From Psophocarpus tetragonolobus (Eukaryota; Streptophyta; Magnoliopsida; Fabales; Fabaceae), in contig CM075691.1 of NCBI GenBank assembly GCA_037954015.1, positions 20,549,482 through 20,613,481 on the forward strand: a DNA stretch of 64,000 nucleotides, given 5' to 3'. Shown here piece by piece: positions 1 through 11,189 of the stretch (positions are counted from its first letter, which is position 1; each line of letters starts with the position of its first letter). The position numbers and the translations under genes were made by a program. A model generated the notes under the pieces. The model was given only the letters and a program-made list of their open reading frames with translations, was not told the origin of the DNA and did not search any database.

Positions 1-1202
1 TTGATGTGTCATTGTTATTCTCGATATTTAATATAAATATATGATTAGAAACGAATAATTGTTGTTGCTCAAATTTAATTAAAGGCGTGAAATAAAGGTA
101 ATGCCTTGACAATTTACTGGATAGTTGGGATGTAGTGGTTATAGTAGTAACTTAGCCTTGGTTTAATTGACTCTTTGTCATTGAAATTGAATTTATTGGA
201 ATTATAATGATATATTTGAATTTGTGACATAATAATGTATATGGTTGGAATGCATGATGAGGATATAATTATTTATGTTGTTGGTTGTGGCAATTACAGT
301 CAGGTAACTTAGTCTTGGATGATATGTTTGGTGGGGTACATTGATGTTAAGGATACAACTGGAGTCAATAGAATCTAGAGTATCATATACACAAGGGGAT
401 ATTTTTTTATTTACATTATGGTCCTGGTACTAAATATGCAAGGAGGTGCCTAAAGGACATACTCAAACAATGATTGTATGCCACACAATGTCAGGTAAAC
501 GCTAGACATCAATTCATGGTTGTCATATAAGTAATGCTTAGACGTAACTTGGTGATAGCACAAGCAGATTTGACATTTATCGCCAATTGGAAAGGGTTTT
601 AAGCTACCTTGGTATCTGAACTCAATGTAGATATTCCATAATATGTAGCATTTGAACATGTTGTGTGAAAATCTTGTATTCATGGGAATATAAGTTTGTT
701 TGATTTGATTGATTGTGATGTTTAATTAATGTTTGATTAATTGGTTGTTAGTGTTTATGCTTAGGTGAAACATAAGTTTGATTAATTGATTGTGAGTGCT
801 TATATTCAAGTGGAGCATAAGAGTGGTTCATTAGTTGTTTACTATCAATGAATGTTTGTTTGTGGTACTAAATATAAATGGTGCGCAACATTCATGCTTT
901 ATGATTGATGTAATGGTAGATTGCGTATTATGTAAGCTTACCCTTACAATGTTTGTGTTTTCTGTATAATTGTGATGATTATGCTTTGCACGGGAGCATA
1001 TACAAGTGATGATGCAGAGAGACATGATTCTCTAGAGTGAAGTATGTCAGATTGTAGTTGAAGGTCTAAGAGGATGCTATTTTGTTGTTGAATATGTATA
1101 TAAGAGAGTTATGTAAAAATACTGTTATTTCTATTTAGAGGCATTATAGTTAAGTGTATGTAATCATTATGTTTTATATGGAAATTGTGTGAACATGGTC
1201 TA
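1..1202. other. Unclassified intergenic DNA
   Basis: No convincing coding region is visible; the short open frames lack family motifs. The composition (T/G-rich on the plus strand, with short internal repeats) would suit an old LTR or other repeat, but I cannot assign a family. Confidence 0.4.
690..822. repeat. Short diverged tandem repeat, about 45-bp unit
   Basis: Two adjacent units, about 730-774 and 776-820, both begin GTTTGATTAATTG and end with a GGTGAAACATAA or GGAGCATAA-like segment. A partial third unit precedes them near 690. The copies differ at several positions, so this is an old local duplication. Confidence 0.6.
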
Positions 1203-1323
1203 TCTAACATTCGAAATTCAAAATTCAAATATTCGAATAATCATTTAGTTGAAAGAAGAAATATTAGGTTGTTAAAAAATATATTAAAAGATTAAACTAT
1301 CAGAAATTTTAAATAACAAGATC

Positions 1324-1455
1324 AAGATAATATTTCCTTTAAAATAGAAATAAGATAAAATAAATAAAGATTTGATATCCTTTGAAGAACAATTTAAGAT
1401 AATATTTTCTTTAAAATAGAAATAAGATAAAATAAATAAAGATTTGATATCATTT
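1324..1455. repeat. 72-bp tandem duplication inside G1
   Basis: The segment beginning AAGATAATATTT occurs at 1324 and again at 1396, each followed by the same A-rich stretch ending in GATTTGATATC. Confidence 0.8.
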
Positions 1456-2164
1456 TGAACTTAAACCTTAAAACTAATCTCTTATTAAAAAAGAAATTAT
1501 AGAGAGAGAAAAATAACAGTAAGCTATTATATATAGGGCTAAGTGGTTCCCTCAAAGAATTATAGATTGGTTGACTATTCAATGGTTGAGAAACAGGAAC
1601 AAAAGAGCAGAAGAAAACAAATTAAAGTTGTGGGATCTTGTTTTAAGAGGTAAGTAAAACAATTTTTCTAAACCTACATGATATACTTTGAATGATATGA
1701 TTTTTATCATTTCAACTATTTAATTTATGCATCGCATTTTTAAATTTATTTTAGAAATTGTCTTGATTGAGATACTTTATTTATAATGAGGAATTTACGA
1801 TGTCTCTACCTGGAATGGAGATCAAATATGAGATACCTCCATTTAATATGGATAAAAGGTTCTAGATACCTTCATCGATATCTGAGTTGGGGAAGAGATT
1901 TTAGATACCTTCATAATAGCATGAGGAAGACAATGAGACGCCATTGTATAAAATATAATCTCATAAACCTTTTGACGAAATTTGGGTACCGAAGAGTGTT
2001 AATAAGTGATCATGAATATTAATATACTTTGTGTATTGTGTGTTTGTATGAGAATGTTAAATAAAAAACTACTCTTATTGCATTTATTATTAGTATTAAA
2101 ATTATTTGGATTAAATCATAATTAACATATAAAGGAAAATATTTTTAATTCTGCAGGTACTATC

Positions 2165-3000
2165 GTTGTTTTTTCGGATTCTATGCCGACTAAGAACAAT
2201 GCTATTTGTGAATCCCTTTTTGAACCGTTTAATTCATTGGGATTCCCATTTTATGAAAAATGTTATTTTCAGAGTTAGAAAAGGAAGAAGTTGTGGAGGC
2301 CAAGGGGACGTGAAGAATTAGTTGATAGCTTAGATTTTCTTTCCTTCTTTAGAATGAACACTATTGTTGATATGTCAATTATCTTTTATATTCGTTTTAA
2401 ATACGTCCATATTTTAGAATTAAATTTTGTACGGATTCATGAATTTATTTTCCTTATTTTAATACAAACTTGTTACCTTTTTTTATAATTCCTCACTATT
2501 TTATCATGGGTTATTATTATAATGAGATAGATGAATTATGATATGTATGCTATAAGAATGAGGTTATATGTCATTAGGTTGATTGGTTTTGGCAGCAAAT
2601 ATTTTGCTATCTACAGGGTCTCACTGGTCGACAATTGTCCATGGTTGTTTTCTTGAATTCGACGTCGGCTGAGAACAAAGCTAATTGCTAACCCCTTTTT
2701 GAGCCTGTTTTATTCACTTAGATTTTCATCTCATGAAAAGTATTGTTTTTAGAGTTAGAAAAGGAAGAAGTAGTGGAGGCTAAGGAGACTTGAAGACTTA
2801 GTCCCTAACTTAAATTTTTTTATTTAGAATGAACATTTTTATTATTTTAATTACCTTTTATATTCATTTTAGAGATGTTTACATTTGAAAATTATGTTTT
2901 GTAAGTATTCATATTTTATTCACCTTATTTTAATACTATGAGATATTATTATTTTGAAAGTTGATTTATTTTCAACAACTCTTTACTTGTTATACTATGA
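2165..3000. repeat. Diverged tandem duplication in G1, period about 479 bp
   Basis: The segment starting GTTGTTTT at 2165 recurs at 2644. Both copies contain GAGTTAGAAAAGGAAGAAG and a following GTGGAGGC motif (about 2272-2300 and 2752-2780). Copies G2 and G3 carry this segment once. Confidence 0.75.
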
Positions 3001-3009
3001 GTTGTTATT

Positions 3010-3965
3010 GTAATGAAGAGTGTTACAACGCCACCCATCCATAACTCCCACCCTTAAATTTACCTCTTTTAGAGTATTTACTAGCTTGGCAAGAAATTTC
3101 TCCTCCCACTCAAATTACCTCTTCCTCCCATTCTACCTTCACTCTGCCCCTTCCCCTTTTCACTCCTTAACCATGACATTATTGTGAGTTGTTATATTAA
3201 ACAATCTCTCAAATGTTTCACTTAGGTTCTGGTCACCTAACCACTTATCCCTTCAGAACAAATATGACGCCTCTACCACCCATTGCTCTCACACATTAAC
3301 TCCAGAAAGTTAATTCTTATTAAAATTCACCGTTAACCCTAATAGCAATTCAAAATTCTGTAATATCGTTTTAACCACTACCAACGAATCCTAGTCCTTT
3401 TTATACAAACAAAATAATATTGTTTGCAAATTGAAGGTGAGAGATGCATAATCTTACTTTCTCAATCTCATACCCCTTCCATAATTCTTTATGTATTGTG
3501 GTTTGAATCATCTGACACAATCCTTCTGCTGTAATAAGAAAGAGAAACAGGGATAAAGGATCATTGTGTCTTAAACCTCTCCCAATACCAAATTCCCTAC
3601 CAAACTACCTTAAAAAAGATGGACATTCTTACCGAACCTACACATTCCTTGACTCAACTCATCCACCTTGGTCAAAACTTCATATTTTCCGTCACCTCTG
3701 AGAGGTATTGCCAGCATACGGAATCATATTCCTTTTCAAAGTCAACTTTCAATCCTGTCAAACTATTCTTAAGCCTTTTTGCATCTTCCACCATCTCATT
3801 AATGACTAAGATTCCATCCAAAATTTATCGCCCACCCATAAAAACAGATTGTGTCTAAAAAATAGTAAGAGGTATGATCTCTCTCATCCTAATAGTCAGC
3901 AACTTAGCAATCACCTTGTACATACACCCACTAGAGATATGAATCGATAGTTTCTTGATTTCTGA
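3010..3965 (-). pseudogene. LINE (L1-type) reverse transcriptase remnant
   Basis: Read on the minus strand with frame changes, this gives typical plant non-LTR RT blocks in order: an ISLVG-like motif followed by a YK-x-IAKLL-like stretch (about 3965-3890), QSVFMGGRQILDG (about 3855-3815), LKVDFEKEYDSVCW (about 3750-3700), a degraded LSLFLFL segment, SHLQFAN in place of the usual FADD region (about 3450), then FELLLGLTVNFNK and a WLGDQN-like segment (about 3360-3230). Several stops and frameshifts make it non-functional. It lies just downstream of KTI-a, and its 3' end abuts LTR-like repeat G1, suggesting nested insertion. The RT call is from family knowledge; no alignment was run. Confidence 0.75.
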
Positions 3966-4118
3966 GGGTTTGACTTATTGGATTTTAAGTTCAGAAAATA
4001 TATGTGACTGAAAGTTGCTTTAACAAGAATTTATTGGAACAGGATAGAGAATTCTTAAAAGCACAAAAATAAAAAAGAAAAGCAAAAACTTAGATAATTT
4101 TATTGAGTGGTGTGACAA

Positions 4119-4124
4119 TTTATT
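4119..4124 (-). terminator. Poly(A) signal of KTI-a
   Basis: AATAAA on the minus strand, about 60 bp past the stop; a second one lies at 4099-4104. The neighbouring ACAAGCAAAGCATT stretch resembles the 3' untranslated regions of the other two Kunitz genes. Confidence 0.6.
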
Positions 4125-4181
4125 ACAAGCAAAGCATTCATTTAGTCATAAGCACAGATGACTTTTAAGGATGACAAGTGC

Positions 4182-4805
4182 TTAATGGCTTGATGCAGTT
4201 TCTGACTTAGCTTTCAGAAGCACAAGCTCTAATGGGTTTTCCTCAGTCACCACCAAACGTCTGTTTCCATTGCGATCCCTATGAATCCCGATATACTGAT
4301 CACACTTCACATCCTCTTCGTCACGTTGACAGTACAAAAGCTTGTACACGTGAATGTTAGAATGGGAAACTTTCTCGAATTTAAACACTAGAATATCCTT
4401 TTCCGGAAGTTTTTGCTGACTAAGTTTAACAGCGGGTCCTTGTGGAGAGTCAACAACAGTCCACCACGGAGAAGCTGCACAAGATGGAGGGTTAGCGAAT
4501 CCAAGAGCCACTAGAGAGCCTCTGGGGATGAACAATGAAAGGAATTGGGATGAGATCCTTATTGGTTCCCCTTTAGAGACCTCATTGGGAGATCGTACCA
4601 CTGTTAGAGGGCATGGTTCGTTTCCTGTTTTTGCTGTTTCTATTCCTCCCCCGTGTGCCCATATATGTGGCAACAGATAGTATGTGCCACCATTTTCAAC
4701 TAAGTTACCTTCAGCATCGACCAAATCATCATCAGCAGTGGATGATGGTAGGTGTGAGATGATGGCAGAGAGTAGAAAGAGGGCAAGAAATGTAGTACTC
4801 TTCAT
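4182..4805 (-). CDS. Kunitz-type protease inhibitor (KTI-a)
   Basis: Intact intronless 207-residue Kunitz (STI) inhibitor, the usual length for the family. These are secreted beta-trefoil proteins that block serine proteases in seeds and wounded tissue. Residues 1-24 form a signal peptide (hydrophobic core, cleavage after STA). The Kunitz N-terminal signature spans residues 28-44 (LVDAEGN...YYL). All four family cysteines are present (65, 109, 159, 168), giving the two standard disulfides. By position the reactive-loop P1-P1' falls near Leu89-Ser90 rather than the Arg or Lys of trypsin inhibitors, so a chymotrypsin- or elastase-like target, or loss of activity, is possible. The start is the first Met, about 40 bp below where transcription should begin given the TATA box at 4872-4880. 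The specificity is inference. Confidence 0.93.
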   Translation of the reverse strand: MKSTTFLALFLLSAIISHLPSSTADDDLVDAEGNLVENGGTYYLLPHIWAHGGGIETAKTGNEPCPLTVVRSPNEVSKGEPIRISSQFLSLFIPRGSLVALGFANPPSCAASPWWTVVDSPQGPAVKLSQQKLPEKDILVFKFEKVSHSNIHVYKLLYCQRDEEDVKCDQYIGIHRDRNGNRRLVVTEENPLELVLLKAKSETASSH

Positions 4806-4871
4806 TTTTTTATGCTTGTGGAACGATTTCCTTTCTACTCATTTGAGAGAATAGGTTTCGCCGAATGTAGA

Positions 4872-4880
4872 CTATTTATA
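4872..4880 (-). promoter_or_regulatory. TATA box of KTI-a
   Basis: TATAAATAG on the minus strand, 67 bp upstream of the ATG. The same nonamer sits at a similar distance from the starts of KTI-b and KTI-c. Confidence 0.8.
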
Positions 4881-4945
4881 GAAGTGCTCGTTAACTATAA
4901 ACTGTGTTTTCGATAAATATGAATGACAGAAAGAATAACGAGGAG

Positions 4946-5445
4946 TTTGGGTTAAAACCGAAACAAACTAATTTAATTGATTCCTTTCCTGGATTATCCA
5001 TTTAATGATATGGACAAATTCGAACCAAATTAATAAATTATATTTATATTTTGTTAGTATTTTTAATGGTTATTTGTTAAGTGAATTGTTAAAGTACTAT
5101 TTTGTAATCAATATAATAAAATATCAAATGTATTTATGTATGACTTTGTTTAATTAAATATTAAAGTTATTATATTTGTGAATTTTATTAATTTGATGTA
5201 GTTTATACTTTTTGGTAATTCAGGATAAAATTATTAATTTGGTTGATTTAGCTTAATTTGGTATATGTTAAATATTTGTTTTTTTAATTTATTTAATTAC
5301 AATGTTATTTATTAATTTTGAAATAAAATTGCTTTTTATTTCTTTGAAATTTTTTTTTTATTATTATCAGATTTACGGTGAAGGAACCCAACTAATTTAA
5401 TGACCATTGATTCGAGTTTATACATATCAGGGAAAAGTTCCTTTC
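4946..5445. other. AT-rich spacer upstream of KTI-a
   Basis: Mostly A/T runs with no coding sequence. It separates the KTI-a promoter from a second copy of that promoter. Confidence 0.5.
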
Positions 5446-5536
5446 ATTTACGGTGAATTAGACTATTTATAGAGATGCTAGTTAATTATAAAATGTGCTT
5501 TGGATAAATATGAATGACAGAATGAATAATGAGTGC
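5446..5536 (-). repeat. Second copy of the KTI-a promoter segment
   Basis: About 90 bp matching 4855-4945, including a TATAAATAG box (5463-5471, minus) and the shared GATAAATATGAATGACAGAA segment. No Kunitz coding sequence follows it, so it is either a duplicated promoter or the scar of a lost paralogue. Confidence 0.8.
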
Positions 5537-7019
5537 TTATGTCAGAGTTAATAATCTTAATAAATACAAATTTAATTAATTAAATATAAAATATCAATGT
5601 ATTATTTTGTATTCAAGATCGATCCAATGGAAGTAAAAAATTAGGGACGGTTTCTGCAGGTTCATCATTGGCAAGGTTCAACAAGAGCAAATATGGGGAG
5701 CTTTTTATAATTTACTCTAACTTCTATTCTTAAAATTAATATTTTTGTTATTTGTTTTCTGAAGATAATTTTTAAAAATTTAGTATCGAAAGGTTATTTT
5801 ATTTGATTTTTATCTCTACTATAAAAAAAATCAATTTTAGCTTTTGCTCCTATTTTTAAACAACATTATTAATTAAATGATTTTAATAGTATAACTACTC
5901 GCAATGCTATCAATAGTGATCATCGTTTAAAATGCATGCCATGAAACTCTTCTGGTATAAATTTTTACGTGAACTGTATTTTTACTTTCTTACTAATTTA
6001 ATATAATTTATGACATGAAATAAATTTATAAATGATTAAAATATAATTATTAATGAAAGAAAATTATACTGGTTTATCCTGTAATGTTTAAGACTCCTTT
6101 TGCATGACATGATAAATTAAAGCAGCTCATGGGATTAAAATCAAATAAACAACTTTAAACACTAATGTAAAACAAAAATTGTAAAATGCTGTTTTTTATG
6201 AAAACAGTTATGTCTGCTATTTTATACATATATACAGAGATACTCTTTTTATTCAAAACAAAAATTCTATCGTTCAAAACAAAATTGGCCTTCAAATCTT
6301 ATCAATACGTGTACCCATGACACATAATAGACAACAAACAAGCCTGAACACTTAAGTCATGACATAATATACCGTCAACCTAACCAATGCATGTACTGAT
6401 AAATATAGTCGTGTCACAAACCAAATGACTCCACTCATAATGGAGATGAACAAAATATAAAACGTACCAAAACTCAATGGAAAATCCAGAAGAAAGAAAG
6501 ACTTTACCAAAAATAAAATAAAGAGATTGCCAAAAATAAATTTCAATAAATATCTAGGTAGTTTAAATATACTGTACGTGAACTTGATATATTTATTAAA
6601 AAATTTTAGGACACCTAAACATGTTATTAGACATCACAAGAGAGAAAATATTTATTAATATAATAAATAATATGAGATAGAATTATAGAAAAAAAATAAT
6701 AGATAGAAATAATAAAATGTAGATGGGCATATAATATAGACGAAAATCTTGCATTTTTGTTCAATTAATAAAAAATGCTTTATCATTTATGACTTACATA
6801 ATAAATAAAAAAAATAAAGCGTGACTCATATTTTTTAATTAGAAAAGAAAGAAAGGAGATACGAAAATTGAATCTTTTGACATTTAATAATAATTTTTTA
6901 TATTTTAAATAATTGTAAAAATGTTCTTATTGAGAAAGGTGGAGAGATATCATCCTTATTGAGTAACTTTTTGAGAGAAATTGACTATCTATTGTGATAT
7001 GAAAATTGACAACAGTTCT
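5537..7019. other. AT-rich intergenic DNA
   Basis: No gene or recognised repeat was found. The minus-strand open frame at 6352-6546 has no family features and is probably chance. Confidence 0.4.
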
Positions 7020-7385
7020 ATAAAACTGTTTTTAATATTTTAATATTTCAAAATTAAAAAACTTGTTTAAATAGTGTTTTTTTCGACAACAGTTATAGTT
7101 TTTAAAAGCTCAAAAACAGGAACAACGAAAAGTAGTTTTGTTTTTCAATTTTTTATTTTTCTTTTGAAAACTTAAAATACAATTATAATATGTTGTTTTT
7201 TACTTTTCATTAATAAAATTTTAATAAATATGAACAATTTTTTTTATTTTTATATCTTTAAAATATTTTTCAAATAACACTTATCAAACAAATTTTTTAT
7301 TTATTTTTTTTTAAAAATAATTTTTAAAACTATTTTTAAAAACATTTTTTAAAAATTAAAAATTAAAATCAAATCAATCAAGCTC
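7020..7385 (-). repeat. AT-rich dispersed repeat, family R copy 1
   Basis: The reverse complement matches 18560-18925 and 55830-56190, and this strand matches 34480-34860. Shared features include a TTTCATTAAT-like core and long AAAAATAGTTTT-type runs. It is probably a decayed non-autonomous transposon; its ends were not resolved. Confidence 0.6.
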
Positions 7386-7762
7386 TACAAAAGTTGCGAA
7401 AATTCTCAATATTTCATGAACATAAAAAATTAAATACACTTATGATATCTTATCATGTATGATGATATAGCTATCTTGCAATATTTCGTATAAAATAAAA
7501 TAATAAAAAAATTACATAAAACTCATACATCAATAAAAACTGTTTAAATTTTGATATGAATTGATAAATTTAATTTTATTATTATGATTGTATAAATTAT
7601 AATTTACATAAAATAATATATATGACAGGCACAAAAACCCGTCCATGATTTACGTTATTTTTAAATTGTTTAAATAAACACAATTGATGTATGAACGTGA
7701 ATTGTGCTATGAGCTAGATGCCACGAGTGTCCAAACTTAGCTTTCTCGTCCCTACATCGATG

Positions 7763-9110
7763 TGGACAGACTCTTCTTTCTTTACCTCAGCAAAATGTGA
7801 TATCTTACATTTAATATAATTCTGGTCTACAATAAATAGTTGGTTAATTATGTGATAATTAAATACAAAATTTTATTTTATAAATAATTAAAATAATTAT
7901 TTAAGGACGTGTATATACGGAACTGATGAAGAAGAGTAGTTTGATTTAGAAGGCAAAATTGTGCAGCTGTGAGAATGAGATCGAGTTTGGTGTTGATTTT
8001 TTCTCTTTCGTATAAACAATAATTATAAAATTTTATGAAAGAAAATATTGAGAAGCGATGGTGCGTACTGTATAGACACTGAAAAAGGAAATAATTATAA
8101 AATTTTATGAAAGAACATATTTTAGTGGATGCAATAAAAGAGCGGTGCTACTTACCTATCAGAAAATTAATTAAAACACGAAAGACACGATGTTTTTAAT
8201 CAACGGACCCTATTTTAAAGTCATTATTAAATGAGTCACCAAAAACATGTGCTAGAAGGATCTGGATAATTGTGGCGGACATTATTAAAGTACTATGCAA
8301 AGAATATTAGATAAGGTACCAGCTTTTGTTAACTAATCCATACACTAGCTAATTACGAAAAAATTTGTTGATTAATTTATCTAAATAACTTTATTTTTCA
8401 AAGTATTTACAACACAAAAATTTGTAAAATAATAATAATGATAAAACTATTATTTTTAAAGTCAATGATCGATTTATTCTGTTATATGTTTTTATTAATA
8501 TTTTTTTAATGAAATTTATTAACATGTCACTAAATGTTAACGAAAATTCTCATCACGCGCGGACACTTCTTTCTTTACCTCTCAGCAAACCAAAATGTGA
8601 CATCTTTACATCTAATATAATTCTGATCCCCCAAAAATAGTTGGTTGATTATGTGATAAATTTATTTTATAAATAATTAAAAGTAACATAATTTCATATA
8701 ATTATTTATCCATAATTAATCATAAACTGTCAGATGAATTAATTGTATATATAGAGGTGATAAATTGTATTTTATAATTATTTAATAATATTATAGAATT
8801 ATTAATCATCATACATGATTAATTATTATATATAAATATGATTTATTTCATTTTATTATCTATGAATAATATTATAAAATTATTGATTATAACATGTATA
8901 TATATATATATATATATATGATAAAATTAATCACATTTACGTATTTAATTCAATATTTGTATAGTAATCAAAATCTTAATTTATAATATTTATAAATATT
9001 ACGTTTTGACGACAGATAGCGAGAGAAGAAATCTTACGTGATGGAATTGAAGAAAAAAACAAACCTAGACACACTAGGATGGACGCAATAAAAGAACGAT
9101 GTTAATAAAT
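7763..9110. repeat. Diverged tandem duplication, period about 800 bp
   Basis: A segment starting GGACAGACTCTTCTTTC at 7763 recurs at 8561 (CTTCTTTCTTTACCTC in both), followed in both by ATAGTTGGTT and ATTATGTGATAA. Further on, GATGCAATAAAAGAGCGG (about 8128) pairs with GACGCAATAAAAGAACG (about 9081). A related sequence lies at 32480-32880. No coding sequence. Confidence 0.65.
8897..8919. repeat. (TA)n microsatellite
   Basis: Uninterrupted TA dinucleotides, about 23 bp. Confidence 0.9.
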
Positions 9111-10041
9111 GGAAGGATTCCAACGGCTATCTCTCCCTCTCACCTTCTCCCAATAAGAGCTGAAAAAGCATATACACGAAGTGCTAAATTAAGGGAACGA
9201 ATTTTTTTAAGTCACTATTTGGCCCTCTAATTTCCTCATCTCCCTTTTTAAGCTAATTACATCTTTTAATCTAAAATCTAACATAATGGCAGAATACATG
9301 ACCTAAAAGGAAATTAAAATGATAATTACTATTTACAAAGGAGGTTTCATGGACTATGACTTGATGAAAACTATTTCCATTATGAGTTGAGGTCTTAATG
9401 AGTTTTTCCAAATAAAGTTTTTTTTTTTATTTTTCTAGTCATGACCCTAATGAGAAGGTATTTGTAAGTAGGATTTACATCACATAGGAATGGTTGAATG
9501 GATTAAAAAAGGTAATGCTGCCAACCACAATAACCGCATACACAACTGTAAATGAGACTGCAATCGCAATTTAACGCACGTGTATGCATATAATATTGGG
9601 ATGGTATATAATACATATACATATAATATTTGCCATATATCCGTAAATGGTATTGAACTAAAATCCGACGTGCATGAGAGAAACAACATGACAAGATTAA
9701 GGTTTCAAAATCCCACAGTTAAAACACGTTTGATATCGACAATGATAAAAGTGATCGAATTCGTAGAGGCCCATTACCTATAGGTCATAGCTCGTGTTAT
9801 TCCTCCGATTTCCAATGAGCTGCAACAATTTAGCTTATTTAGAGATCTTATACTTTGCTCCAATGGATTTTGATCCTTTAATTTTATGCATGTGGGAAGC
9901 TGACTTAACAAGATGCTCATGTTTGCCTACCCAAAAAAAAATAAAAAAACAAGATGCTCATGTATTGTTCAAAATGCTGATCTAAAGAAAAATTCATTGT
10001 TGCAAGGTTGAGCAAAGGTATATTTTTTTTAATAATGGAGT

Positions 10042-10167
10042 GATGAGGATGAAGAAAGAGCAGCGAAAACATCAGCCAAAACTAAGGAACAATTAATCAC
10101 ATTATTGGCCACCGTTGAAGTAGGTTCAATCTCAAAACCTAGTAATAAATGGAAGCCAGACTCTTAA
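10042..10167 (+). other. Exon-like open frame of unknown origin
   Basis: 41 codons plus stop, starting DEDEERAAK and ending NKWKPDS. The same frame is open in A'' at 47393-47518 with a few replacements. A' lost part of it. It reads like the end of a captured gene exon, but I do not recognise the protein and see no start codon, so function is unlikely. Confidence 0.3.
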
Positions 10168-10478
10168 TAGGATAATAGACAATAATTATTTGTATAATTC
10201 TTATCTCAAGGAGCTAGTTGAATTAGGAAGCAATGGGATAGATTTTTTAATCTATATTAATATTAAAATAATTATTATATATAATTACATTATTATCAAA
10301 TAATTGATATTGCATACACTAGATTTTTTTATCTATATTATAATTTTATTATAATATTTACATACATAATTATGTGTCAAAATATACCTAATAAATGACA
10401 CATTTTTTGAAGGGCTATGCTCCTACCATTCACTACTAGAAAAAGTATCTTAAATATCAATTAAAAATGACATACAAT

Positions 10479-10505
10479 TTAGGATTTAGGGTTTAGGGTT
10501 TAGCC
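10479..10505. repeat. Short telomere-like repeat
   Basis: About three units of the plant TTTAGGG motif (the first degraded to TTTAGGA). The matching site in A'' (about 47822-47840) keeps one clean unit and a variant; A' (about 42980-43000) has the complement CCTAAACCCTAAA-like form with changes. Far too short for a telomere. Confidence 0.6.
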
Positions 10506-10569
10506 AAACAATACTAGAATTTCTAATGATTTATATACACATTCATGGTAATTAATTCCAAATAGACAC

Positions 10570-10575
<6 letters not shown>

Positions 10576-10631
<56 letters not shown>
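10576..10631. repeat. (TA)n microsatellite in block A
   Basis: About 56 bp of TA repeats. The equivalents are at 42860-42899 in A' and 47910-47966 in A'', with different lengths. Confidence 0.9.
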
Positions 10632-10634
<3 letters not shown>

Positions 10635-11189
10635 TGATAAATTCAAAAAGACAATAATGTATTTAACTTGTTCTAAAGATGACAATCTCAAATAATATAT
10701 AAATTTTATACATAAGCTCATTGATCTAAAGTTTCTAAAGCAAGATATAAGTTTTCATCAATACAACATATACTTAATTTCCTCCTTTTATGTAGCCCAT
10801 TCATTGCATATTTCATGAATTTTTTTTTCCAATATTTGTGTATCATGTCCACAAAATATAAAACACAATTATAAGTCAATACATTTAAATAATTAATGTA
10901 AAAATATATGTTTAAAAATAAATAGTTAAGTATATTATTCTAACTCAATTATTTCTAAAATCTCCGGTAAGAATGGTGCACATCTAATGAATAATGTAGT
11001 AGCCACCTTTAGTGCCTCCATCTTGCAGGTTACACTGGCTAAAATATAACATTTAATTATATGTTATAACCATCATTAAAAATAATTAAAATTTGATATT
11101 TTTTTGGTTTGGACTTGATTAAATTACTTACTTTTACTTGAATCCATCTATTTTTACCATTGTAAGTTTTATTCTTTGCTACAACTATT

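Larger units (their letters stand above)
1203..3027 (+). mobile_element. LTR-like repeat, family G copy 1 (G1)
   Basis: This stretch is collinear with the reverse complement of 25647-27611 and 59147-61104. Shared landmarks are the TCTAACAT start, a TATATATAG box near 1533, a run of AGATACC repeats at about 1830-1910, and the segment near 2150-2330. The start resembles a gypsy-type LTR start with TG mutated to TC, and it ends near GTTACA. No matching target-site duplication is visible, so it may be recombined or truncated. It carries two internal tandem duplications not seen in the other copies. Calling it an LTR is inference; the homology is seen directly. Confidence 0.6.

Noticed and set aside
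1786..2022. 78-residue open frame
   Set aside because: Lies in LTR-like repeat G1 across AGATACC repeats; the homologous region of G2 is not open.
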